In this document: piece by piece, positions 22,735 to 29,657 of the stretch
Position numbering within the stretch: the first letter of the stretch is position 1
Layout of the letters: each line of letters opens with the position of its first letter
DNA from: Deltaproteobacteria bacterium
GTDB taxonomy: Bacteria > Myxococcota > Myxococcia > Myxococcales > SZAS-1
Reading direction: 5' to 3'
DNA length: 36,232 bases
NCBI GenBank assembly: GCA_018266075.1
Contig: JAFEBB010000075.1
Span: 1 to 36,232, forward strand
Made by a program: the position numbers and the translations under genes
The notes under the pieces: model-generated
Told to the model about the DNA's origin: nothing
What the model saw: the letters and a program-made list of their open reading frames with translations, nothing else
The model's database searches: none

Positions 22735-23094
22735 ATGGTCGAGTTCAGAATGCAGCGCGAGGTGCGGCAGGGAGTGGCCCGGTTTCGGCTGGAGGGTGTG
22801 TTCACCGGGCAGGCGGCGTTCGCGCTGGTGCAGGCCCTGCGCGACGAGCGCGGCTCGGTGCTGCTCGACTTCGCCAAGGTGGAGCGCGTGGTGGACTTTG
22901 GCCTCGCCGCGCTGGCCACCGAGCTGCGCGCGCCCGAGGTCGCGAGCTTGAAGGTCGAGCTGCGCGGGCTCTCGGCGCACCAGCGTCGGCTGATGCAGTA
23001 CTTCGGCCTCGAGGTCGACCGCGACGCGACGCCCAAGCACGACGATGCGACGGCGGATCCGATGGTGGCCCAGGTGGCGCTGGTGCCCGCGTAG
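22735..23094 (+). CDS. STAS-domain protein (anti-sigma factor antagonist-like)
   Basis: A 119-aa single-domain protein with the STAS layout: strand VRQGVARFRLEGVFTGQAAF, helix, then GSVLLDFAKVERVVDFGLAALATEL, where the segment after the LLDF strand corresponds to the phosphorylation site of SpoIIAA-like proteins. Here the expected DSSG-like serine is replaced (VVDFGLAAL), so control by serine phosphorylation is unlikely. STAS proteins bind anti-sigma factors or form parts of regulatory or transport complexes such as MlaB. I start at ATG 22735 with GGAG upstream; an upstream extension to 22654 looks non-coding. Its stop merges into the palindromic repeat at 23094-23113. Confidence 0.75.
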   Translation: MVEFRMQREVRQGVARFRLEGVFTGQAAFALVQALRDERGSVLLDFAKVERVVDFGLAALATELRAPEVASLKVELRGLSAHQRRLMQYFGLEVDRDATPKHDDATADPMVAQVALVPA

Positions 23095-23113
23095 GGAAGA
23101 TTCCTTCCCACTC
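23094..23113. repeat. short palindromic dispersed repeat, copy 2
   Basis: GGGAAGATTCCTTCCCACTC. Stem GGGAAG/CTTCCC with loop ATTC, starting on the last base of the STAS stop codon. It shares 16 of 20 bases with 21589-21608. It may act as a weak terminator or mRNA 3' end. Confidence 0.6.
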
Positions 23114-23120
23114 GCGAAGC

Positions 23121-23160
23121 CCCATCCCCAACCCTTCCCCCTCCTACCGGGGGAAGGGAG
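23121..23160. repeat. REP-like GC-rich hairpin repeat
   Basis: CCCATCCCCAACCC leads into a perfect 10-bp stem (CCCTTCCCCC at 23132-23141, GGGGGAAGGG at 23149-23158) with a 7-nt loop. The CCC-AACCC-TTCCCCC...GGGGGAAGGG layout is typical of extragenic palindromic repeats scattered in many GC-rich proteobacterial genomes. It lies in the gap between the STAS and MoxR genes. Confidence 0.65.
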
Positions 23161-23202
23161 CGCATTGGCTTCCAGAACCCAGGAACGAGGAACGAACGTC
23201 GA

Positions 23203-23219
23203 TTGGCACACTCTGAGCT
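23203..23219 (+). promoter_or_regulatory. candidate sigma-54 promoter of the MoxR operon
   Basis: TTGGCAC at 23203-23209 matches the -24 element perfectly, and GCT at 23217-23219 lies at the exact spacing (GG-N10-GC), though the usual TT before GC is GA. The predicted transcript would begin near 23230, only about four bases before ATG 23234, which agrees with the absence of a ribosome site there. Confidence 0.35.
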
Positions 23220-23233
23220 AGACTCCAGCGTGC

Positions 23234-24223
23234 ATGGTGGCCGAGCCGAGACCCATCACCCGCGCGCCGAGCCTTCTCAGTCCCGAGGCCGCGCAAGCGC
23301 TCCTGCAGAAGATCGCTGCGAACGTCGAACGCGCGGTGCAAGGCAACACCGAGGCGGTGCGCCTGGCGCTCGTCGCGCTCTGCGCGCGCGGTCACCTGCT
23401 GCTCGAGGGCGTGCCGGGCGTGGGCAAGACCTCGCTGGCGCAGGCGCTGGCGCGCTCGCTGGAGCTCTCCTTCACGCGCATCCAGTTCACGAGCGATCTC
23501 TTGCCCGCGGACATCGTGGGCGCCACGGTCTTCGATCCGCGCGCGGTGAGCTTCAGCTTCCGTCCGGGCCCGATCTTCGCGCAGGTGGTGCTCGCCGACG
23601 AGCTCAACCGCGCGCCGCCGCGCGTGCAGAGCGCGCTGCTCGAGGCCATGGCCGAGGGGCAGGTCTCGACCGATGGCGGGGCGCGGCCGCTGCCGGAGCC
23701 GTTCTTCGTCATCGCCACCCAGAACCCGCGCGAGCACGCGGGCACCTTCCCGCTCCCGGACGCGCAGCTCGATCGCTTCCTCTTGCGGCTCACGCTGAGC
23801 TACCCCGACCGTGCCAGCGAGCGGAACATCCTCCTGGCGCGCGGCGAGACGGAGCCGCACAAGTCGCTCGCGCCGGTGGCCAGCGCAGCGGACGTGGGGG
23901 CGCTGCAGACGGCCACGGCAGCGGTGCGCGTGGAGCCGCCGCTCGCGGACTACGTGGTCGCCTTGGCGGAGCGGACCCGCGCGGCCGGCTTCGCGCACGG
24001 CGGGCTCTCCACGCGCGGCGCGCTGGCGCTGCTGCAGGCCGCGCGCGCACACGCGCTGCTCCGCGGCCGTGGGCACCTCTTGCCGGATGACGTGAAGGCC
24101 GTGGCCGGCCCGTGTCTGGGGCACCGGCTCGCCCCGCCCGGCTCGGATGGCTTCGAGGTGGATCGCGCCGCGGCCGAGCGCCTGGTGGCGCAGGTGCTGG
24201 CGGATGTGCCCGTGCCGATCTGA
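23234..24223 (+). CDS. MoxR-family AAA+ ATPase
   Basis: A 329-aa cytoplasmic ATPase of the MoxR group, thought to act as a chaperone that activates or assembles partner proteins encoded next to it. Walker A is GVPGVGKTS (59-67), Walker B VVLADELNRA with Asp122-Glu123, sensor 1 IATQNP with Asn164, and the family block FTSDLLPADIVGATVF. The arginine-containing FPLPDAQLDRFLLRL stretch and a C-terminal helical lid (GGLSTRGALALLQAARAHAL) complete it. Length is normal. It heads the order MoxR, DUF58, transglutaminase, a classic conserved cluster. A sigma-54-like sequence precedes it. Confidence 0.94.
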   Translation: MVAEPRPITRAPSLLSPEAAQALLQKIAANVERAVQGNTEAVRLALVALCARGHLLLEGVPGVGKTSLAQALARSLELSFTRIQFTSDLLPADIVGATVFDPRAVSFSFRPGPIFAQVVLADELNRAPPRVQSALLEAMAEGQVSTDGGARPLPEPFFVIATQNPREHAGTFPLPDAQLDRFLLRLTLSYPDRASERNILLARGETEPHKSLAPVASAADVGALQTATAAVRVEPPLADYVVALAERTRAAGFAHGGLSTRGALALLQAARAHALLRGRGHLLPDDVKAVAGPCLGHRLAPPGSDGFEVDRAAAERLVAQVLADVPVPI

Positions 24224-24248
24224 CATGTCACGTTTTGGTTAACAACCG

Positions 24249-25223
24249 ATGAGCCTTCTGGGCCGCATCCTCGATCGCCTCGGCACCGTGCAATCGCGGG
24301 TGGGCCCGCCGCGCAAGCTGAAGGTCACGCGCGAGGGCTGGTTCTATGGCCTGCTCACCCTGGGCGTCGGCGCGGCGGCCATCAACACCGGCAACAACCT
24401 CCTCTACCTGGTGCTGGGCCTGCAGCTCGCGTCGATCGTGATCAGCGGCGTGCTCAGCGAATCGGTGATCACCGGGCTGGAGCTCACCTCGCTCGGCGCC
24501 GGTGACGCGCGCGTGGGCGAGCCCGGCGCCTGGCTGCTGCGCATCGGCAAGCGTCGCGGTCGCGTTCCCAGCTACTCCATCACCCTCACCGCCGCCGACG
24601 GCCCCGCGCGCGGCGCCAGCGCGGGCGTGCTCCGCCTCGCGCTCGGGACCACGCAGACGGTCGAGCTCCGCTTCACGCCCGAGCGCCGCGGGCGCTTCGT
24701 GGCCAAGAAGATCACCATCGCCACGCGCTTTCCCTTCGGGCTCTTCGAGAAGTCGCGCGAGCTCACCGCCGAGCAGGAGCTCTTCGTGTATCCGCGTCGC
24801 GGCGCCGCACCGCTCGAGTCCAACCGGCCCCGCCCCGACGACGGCCCGCGCCGCACCCACCGCGCTGGCCGCGGCCCGGAGCCGCTCTCGCTTCGCGGCT
24901 GGCTCCCGGGCGACGGGCTCTCGCGCATCCACTGGCTCAAGAGCGCCCAGCTCGGCACCTGGGTCGCCGCCAACCGGGAGCACGAAGAGGCGCCGGCCGT
25001 GGAGCTGCGCGTGGATCTGCGCGCCCAACCGGATCCGTCGGACCTCGCGCGGCTGGAGATGGAGCTGGAGCGCGCGGCGTCGGGCGCCGAGGCCGCGGTG
25101 TCCAAGGGCCAGCGCGTGCTCCTGCTGCTCGGGACGCAGCGCGTGGATGGTGCCGCGGACGCATCCGGCCGTCGCCGCTTGTTGCGCGCCCTCGCCGCCG
25201 CCGAGCCGGAGCTGCCACCATGA
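24249..25223 (+). CDS. DUF58 domain protein
   Basis: A 324-aa protein of the DUF58 family. Two hydrophobic segments near the N-terminus (FYGLLTLGVGAAAIN, NNLLYLVLGLQLASIVISGVL) anchor it in the inner membrane. The conserved DUF58 core is at residues about 210-240 (PLSLRGWLPGDGLSRIHWLK, then SAQLGTWVAANREHE), which precedes a VWA-like region lacking obvious metal-site residues. It probably works with the MoxR ATPase as substrate or partner. It starts 25 bp after the MoxR stop; that short gap is unusually AT-rich for this genome and holds the palindrome TGACATGTCA starting on the stop codon. Its TGA overlaps the ATG of the next gene (ATGA). Confidence 0.9.
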   Translation: MSLLGRILDRLGTVQSRVGPPRKLKVTREGWFYGLLTLGVGAAAINTGNNLLYLVLGLQLASIVISGVLSESVITGLELTSLGAGDARVGEPGAWLLRIGKRRGRVPSYSITLTAADGPARGASAGVLRLALGTTQTVELRFTPERRGRFVAKKITIATRFPFGLFEKSRELTAEQELFVYPRRGAAPLESNRPRPDDGPRRTHRAGRGPEPLSLRGWLPGDGLSRIHWLKSAQLGTWVAANREHEEAPAVELRVDLRAQPDPSDLARLEMELERAASGAEAAVSKGQRVLLLLGTQRVDGAADASGRRRLLRALAAAEPELPP

Positions 25224-27328
25224 AGTGGCCCAAGCTCTCGTTGCCCGGCGCGCGCCGGCTCGCCAGCCACGCCGCAGCCCTCTCCGCGTTCGCCGCCATG
25301 ACCACCGGCGGCGAGATCCCCTGGCCAGCGACCGCCGCGTTCGTGGCGGTGGTGATCGCCTCGCTCGCCAAGCGCGACCGCCCCATCCCTGGCCTCTCGG
25401 CGGCGCTCACCGTGGCCACCGCGGGCGCGGGCGTGGTGCTGCTCTTCCTGGTGGCGCAGGGCCCGCTCGACCTCGTGCTCGGCGCGAGCCTCTTCGCTGC
25501 GGCGGTATGTGCCAACCGCCTGCTCGGCCGCAAGAACCCCGCCGACGATCCGCTGCTCCTGCTGACCACGCTCCTGCTCCTCGCCGCCGGCGCCGCGCTC
25601 TCGGGCGAGGTGGCGTACGCGGCCTGCTTCGTGGCCTACGGCTTCTCGGCCACGCTGGCCCTCACCTTGAGCCACCTCGAGCGCTCCGCCGAGGAGGCCC
25701 ACCTCTCGCCCACCGCGCGCGACGCGCTGCTCGGACCGAGCCTGGCGCTCTCCGTGACGGGGCTCTCGGCGCTGGCGCTGCTCGGCGCGGGCGCGGTCTT
25801 CGTGTTCTTCCCACGCTTGAACGCGCAGTGGCTCGGCCGGCAGCGCGGCGCGCACGGCGCCACCGTCGGCTACACCGGCCAGGTGGAGCTCGGCGGCAGT
25901 GGCGAGCTGGGCACCGACGCCCGCCCTGCCCTCCGCGTCCGCTTCCCCGACTACCCCGCCGACCACCTCCCGCGCACGATCGTCGACGAGGAAGGCTCGC
26001 TCGACCTCCTCTGGCGCGGCGGCGTGCTCGACACCTTCGACGGCAAGACCTGGAGCCAGACCCCGAGCACGGGACGCAAGGGCCGCGTCGATGGTCACAA
26101 GCCGATTCCGGGCACGCCGACTGGACCGGTGGCGCTGCGGGCGCAGGTGGAGGTCCTGCCCCAGACGCAGTCCATGCTCATCTTCTCGCCTGGCGAGCCG
26201 CAGGCGGCGCGCATCCTCTCCCTGGACACGCCGCAGGAGCGTCAGCGTGGCTCGCTGGCGATGATCGATCGCCAGGGGCGCGCGTACATCTTCCCGCAGC
26301 CGGAGGGCTACTACGCGTACGAGGTGTGGACCAAGCCGGTGGACGGCGCGCACCTCCGCGGCCAGGGCCGCGACTACCCCGACGACATCCGCGCGCGCTA
26401 CCTCCAGCTCCCCGAGAACCTCGACCCGCGCATCGCCGCGCTCGCCAAGCAGTGGGCAGGCACGGCCGCCGAGCCGCTCGATCAGGCCCAGGCGCTGGTC
26501 AACCACCTGCGCACCGAGTACCGCTACTCCACCCAGCTCCCCGGCGCCGTGGCCGATCCGCTGGCCGACTTCCTCTTCACGCGCAAGGCCGGGCACTGCG
26601 AGTTCTTCTCCACGGCCATGGCGGTGATGCTCCGCACCCTGGGCATTCCCTCGCGCGAGGTCACGGGATTTGCGGGAGGCATCCGCGCGCCTGCGGGTGA
26701 CCACTTCATCGTCCGCGGCGGCGACGCCCACGCCTGGGTGGAGGTCTACGTGCCGGGCACGGGCTTCGTGGACTTCGATCCCAGCCCGCCGTCCTCGCGC
26801 AACGCCGTCCCCACCGGGGCCACCGCCTGGCTCATGGCCCTCTCCGACACCGCCAGCGAGTGGTGGCGCCAGGCGGTCATCGACTACAACCTGCGCACCC
26901 AGCTCGAGGCGCTTCGGCGCGCGGGCCAGGCCCTCTCCGGGGTCGCGGAGCGCTTCTCACGCACCGACGACGAGCCGCACGCGCTGCCCTGGCGCCGCTT
27001 CACGCCGCTGCTCTGGCTGGTCGGCGTGGTGATGGCGTTCGTCGCCGTGCGCCGCGCGCTCCGTCGATCGCACAAGCCCTCGCCGGGTGACGAGGCCGCG
27101 GAGGCGTACGCCAAGCTGCTGCAGCTGCTCGCGCGACGCGGCGTTCACCGCGGCGACGCGGAGACCGCCCGCGAGCTCTGCGCCCGGTTGCACCGCGAGG
27201 CCTTCGCGCACGCCACCGACGTCGAGCGGCTCACCGCGCTCTACGAGCAAGCGCGCTTCGCCGGGCGCCCCTGGGACGCCGGACAGCGCGCCCAGGTGAG
27301 CCAGCTCCTGGGCGCCGTCCGCCGCTGA
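25220..27328 (+). CDS. TgpA-type membrane transglutaminase-like protein
   Basis: A 702-aa inner-membrane protein. Residues about 10-200 hold five to six spans (DUF3488-like). Residues about 300-530 are the periplasmic transglutaminase/protease-like domain with a complete triad: Cys460 in KAGHCEFFSTAM, His504 in GDAHAWVEVYVP, and Asp520 in FVDFDPSPPS. One further span lies near 595-610 (PLLWLVGVVMAFVAVRRAL), then a C-terminal cytoplasmic helical DUF4129-like domain. The related Pseudomonas TgpA is an essential periplasmic transglutaminase. Start overlaps the DUF58 stop (ATGA), so translation is coupled. The MoxR/DUF58/TgpA set probably modifies or processes cell-envelope proteins; the target is unknown. 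Confidence 0.93.
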   Translation: MKWPKLSLPGARRLASHAAALSAFAAMTTGGEIPWPATAAFVAVVIASLAKRDRPIPGLSAALTVATAGAGVVLLFLVAQGPLDLVLGASLFAAAVCANRLLGRKNPADDPLLLLTTLLLLAAGAALSGEVAYAACFVAYGFSATLALTLSHLERSAEEAHLSPTARDALLGPSLALSVTGLSALALLGAGAVFVFFPRLNAQWLGRQRGAHGATVGYTGQVELGGSGELGTDARPALRVRFPDYPADHLPRTIVDEEGSLDLLWRGGVLDTFDGKTWSQTPSTGRKGRVDGHKPIPGTPTGPVALRAQVEVLPQTQSMLIFSPGEPQAARILSLDTPQERQRGSLAMIDRQGRAYIFPQPEGYYAYEVWTKPVDGAHLRGQGRDYPDDIRARYLQLPENLDPRIAALAKQWAGTAAEPLDQAQALVNHLRTEYRYSTQLPGAVADPLADFLFTRKAGHCEFFSTAMAVMLRTLGIPSREVTGFAGGIRAPAGDHFIVRGGDAHAWVEVYVPGTGFVDFDPSPPSSRNAVPTGATAWLMALSDTASEWWRQAVIDYNLRTQLEALRRAGQALSGVAERFSRTDDEPHALPWRRFTPLLWLVGVVMAFVAVRRALRRSHKPSPGDEAAEAYAKLLQLLARRGVHRGDAETARELCARLHREAFAHATDVERLTALYEQARFAGRPWDAGQRAQVSQLLGAVRR

Positions 27329-27343
27329 TCGTCTGCGGACTCG

Positions 27344-29515
27344 CTAGTGGCAGTAGCCCGGGTGCACCAGGCTGCTGAAGAGCTTCTTGCAGCTCTGGCC
27401 CGAGGGACAGGCGTCGGCGGTGCCCGCAGCCGCGGCGGTGTCGCAGATGCGGTAGCAGAGCGACTGGCCGGAGCTGTTGGTGAGGCACTGATCGCCCTGC
27501 TGGCAGCCGTCGGGCGCGTTGGAGCAGTCCTGACCGGTGCCGATGGGGCTCTTGGGCTGCGCCGCGCAGTAGCCGAGCGGCTGGCCGGTGATGCGGTCGC
27601 CGAAGACCCAGTTGCACTTCGCGCGCGGGCCGCCGCAGAAGGTGGTGCAGCCCGACTGGGTGGCGTCCGCCGTCCAGGGATCGCACGGGGTGTCGCAGCC
27701 GCCCACCTGGTAGGTGGACACGAGGTTCACGCCCTGGAGCGACACGCAGGTCTGGCTCGCCGGGCAGCCGGGGATGCTGTTCGTCCCGCCCGCCTGCACG
27801 TCGCAGAGGGGCGAGCACACGCCGCCCATGCACCAGCTGTCCTTGCCGCAGAGCAGATCCGGGTACGCCGCGCCCGCCGCCGTGTCGCACGCGTTGCCCA
27901 CGGTGGAGGCCGTGGTCGGGGCCACCGCCTGGCAGAAGCCAAAGACCGTGGAGAGATCGCCGTAGTACTGCGGCACGCACATGGTGTTCGGGTGGCCCGC
28001 GCACGGCTGGTAGAGCACCGAGGGATCGCTCTTGAGGCCACTGCCGCAGAACGGATCCGAGCTGTTGCTCGGGTCGGTGCAGCTGCCGTCGAGCGTGGCC
28101 GCGCCGTCGAAGCAGAGGATGGGCTGGCACGCCGGCACGCCGCCGCTCTGGTCGCAGAGCATGGAGAGCTCAGGCGGGTTGGAGTTGCTGGAGTCGATGG
28201 AGATGGCCGTGGTGCAGTCGGTGTCGGCGGTGCAGGTGGGCGCGCAGATCGAGCCGTGGCCGTTGCCGAAGAGCGCCGAGTACAGCTGCGAGAAGAGCGT
28301 ATTGCTCGTGCAGCTCAGCCCCGGGCCGCCCGGCGACTCGATGCAGTCGCTGGCGCTGTTGCAGTCGCCGAAGATGCCCGGCTGCGGCGTGCAGGTGTGG
28401 CTGGTCGGGTCGCACTTCAGGGGCCCGCCCTTGGCGCAGTAGTCGTTGTTCGGGTCGCAGGGGTCGCCCGCGTAGCAGCCCGACGAGGTCACATTGCAGG
28501 TGGTGGGACCGGCCGGGTTGGCGTTGGTGTACTGGCAGGTCATCGCCGGCGCGGTGGAGCCGGTGGAGCCGCTCGAGCCCGTGGAGCTGGCGGTGGTGGT
28601 GGTGGTGGCGCCCGTGGAGCCGCTGTCCGAGCCCGACGAGGTGGAGCCGCTGTCCGAGCCCGACGCCGTGGTCGAACCGCTGTCCGAGCCGGAGCCCGAG
28701 GTGGTGGTCGAGGTGGTCGAGCCACTGCCCGAGCCCGAGCCCGACGAGGTGGAGCCGCTGTCCGAGCCGGAGCTGGCGGTGGACGCGGTGGTCGAGGAGC
28801 TGGAGCTGCTCGCCGTCGACGCCGCAGTGCTGCCCGAAGAGCCGGTGGTCGGCGCCGCCTTGCAGGTCAGGCCCGGGCCGCAGGGGTTGGCGTTGGGATC
28901 GCACGCGTCGCCGAGCGCGGCCAGGTGGCACACGTTGCCGCCGTCGCCCGCGGCGATGCAGGCGAACTGGGTGCCGTGCGCCGCGTCGCCACAGCAGTCG
29001 GCCGCGGTGGCGCAGGCCTCGCCGTCGTTCTTGCAGGTCGGCAGGTGCGAGGTGGTGCAGATGCCGTTGCTGCACACCAGCGCGCCGCAGCAGGTGCCGC
29101 CGGAGCTGCAGTCGTCGCCGAGCGCGAGGCACACCGCGGTCGAGCCGCAGCTGCCGCGGCAGTAGCCATTGGTGCAGGTGAGGCTGTTGCCACAGCCCAC
29201 GCTGCCGTCGCACGGGTCGCCCTCGTGGCCGGGCAGCGCGCAGGTGCCCGCGCCGCCGCAGAGGTAGCCGGTGCAGCAGGGGCTCGTGGCGTTGCAGGTG
29301 GCGCCGGTCTGGCCGCAGCCGCCGCCGGTGCTCCCGCCCGAGCTGCTGCCGGTGCTGGTGGTGGTCGTGGTGCTGCCCGAGCCGCCGGTGCTGCTCGCGG
29401 TGGTGCTGCCCGTGCCCGCGGTGGCGCCAGTGGTGCCCGACGACGAGCTGCTGGACTTGCTGCCCGAGCAGCCCGCCGCGAAGACACAGAGGGCGAGGAG
29501 GATCGACTTGCGCAT
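27344..29515 (-). CDS. large Cys-rich stalked lipoprotein
   Basis: A 723-aa predicted lipoprotein; the signal peptide ends CVFAAGC. A Ser/Thr/Gly stalk (about 17-60) leads to a Cys-dense region (about 62-220) of several knot-like repeats (GATCNATSPCCTGYLC, GDDCSSGGTCCGALVC, GEACATAADCC). A second stalk (about 223-323) is built of SGSDSGST-type repeats. Residues about 325-723 form another long Cys-rich part with repeated C-x(5-8)-C spacing (CDPNNDYCAKGGPLKC, CAPTCTADTDCTTA, CRICDTAAAAGTADACPSGQ). The start is supported by GAAGGACC before ATG 29515. It is related in design to the lipoprotein at 9377-10507. Likely an extracellular adhesion or structural protein; no enzymatic motif seen. Confidence 0.85.
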   Translation of the reverse strand: MRKSILLALCVFAAGCSGSKSSSSSSGTTGATAGTGSTTASSTGGSGSTTTTTSTGSSSGGSTGGGCGQTGATCNATSPCCTGYLCGGAGTCALPGHEGDPCDGSVGCGNSLTCTNGYCRGSCGSTAVCLALGDDCSSGGTCCGALVCSNGICTTSHLPTCKNDGEACATAADCCGDAAHGTQFACIAAGDGGNVCHLAALGDACDPNANPCGPGLTCKAAPTTGSSGSTAASTASSSSSSTTASTASSGSDSGSTSSGSGSGSGSTTSTTTSGSGSDSGSTTASGSDSGSTSSGSDSGSTGATTTTTASSTGSSGSTGSTAPAMTCQYTNANPAGPTTCNVTSSGCYAGDPCDPNNDYCAKGGPLKCDPTSHTCTPQPGIFGDCNSASDCIESPGGPGLSCTSNTLFSQLYSALFGNGHGSICAPTCTADTDCTTAISIDSSNSNPPELSMLCDQSGGVPACQPILCFDGAATLDGSCTDPSNSSDPFCGSGLKSDPSVLYQPCAGHPNTMCVPQYYGDLSTVFGFCQAVAPTTASTVGNACDTAAGAAYPDLLCGKDSWCMGGVCSPLCDVQAGGTNSIPGCPASQTCVSLQGVNLVSTYQVGGCDTPCDPWTADATQSGCTTFCGGPRAKCNWVFGDRITGQPLGYCAAQPKSPIGTGQDCSNAPDGCQQGDQCLTNSSGQSLCYRICDTAAAAGTADACPSGQSCKKLFSSLVHPGYCH
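28545..28845 (-). repeat. DSGST-type stalk repeat
   Basis: Degenerate in-frame repeats of about 21-27 bp (plus-strand cores GTGGAGCCGCTGTCCGAG and CCCGACGA) encode SGSDSGST units. Four or more near-identical copies lie between 28610 and 28770, so unequal exchange may change stalk length. Confidence 0.8.
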
Positions 29516-29657
29516 GTCAGGTCCTTCGGAAAGAAGTCGCGAGCGAATATCCGGATTCAGCCCTGGGTGCAAACGCGGTCAGGGGTCCACGCCGGGCGGC
29601 GTCGACGAGCCTTCGCCTTGACCGCGCCCGCTGCGGCGCTTACTCAACGCCCGCCCC
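29516..29657. promoter_or_regulatory. divergent region with long-range inverted repeat
   Basis: The gap between the lipoprotein (minus) and mutS2 (plus) contains CGCGGTCA at 29574-29581 and TGACCGCG at 29619-29626, perfect 8-bp arms extendable past one mismatch, 37 nt apart. This could be a pair of half-sites or a hairpin in either leader. No clear -10/-35 boxes. Confidence 0.35.
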
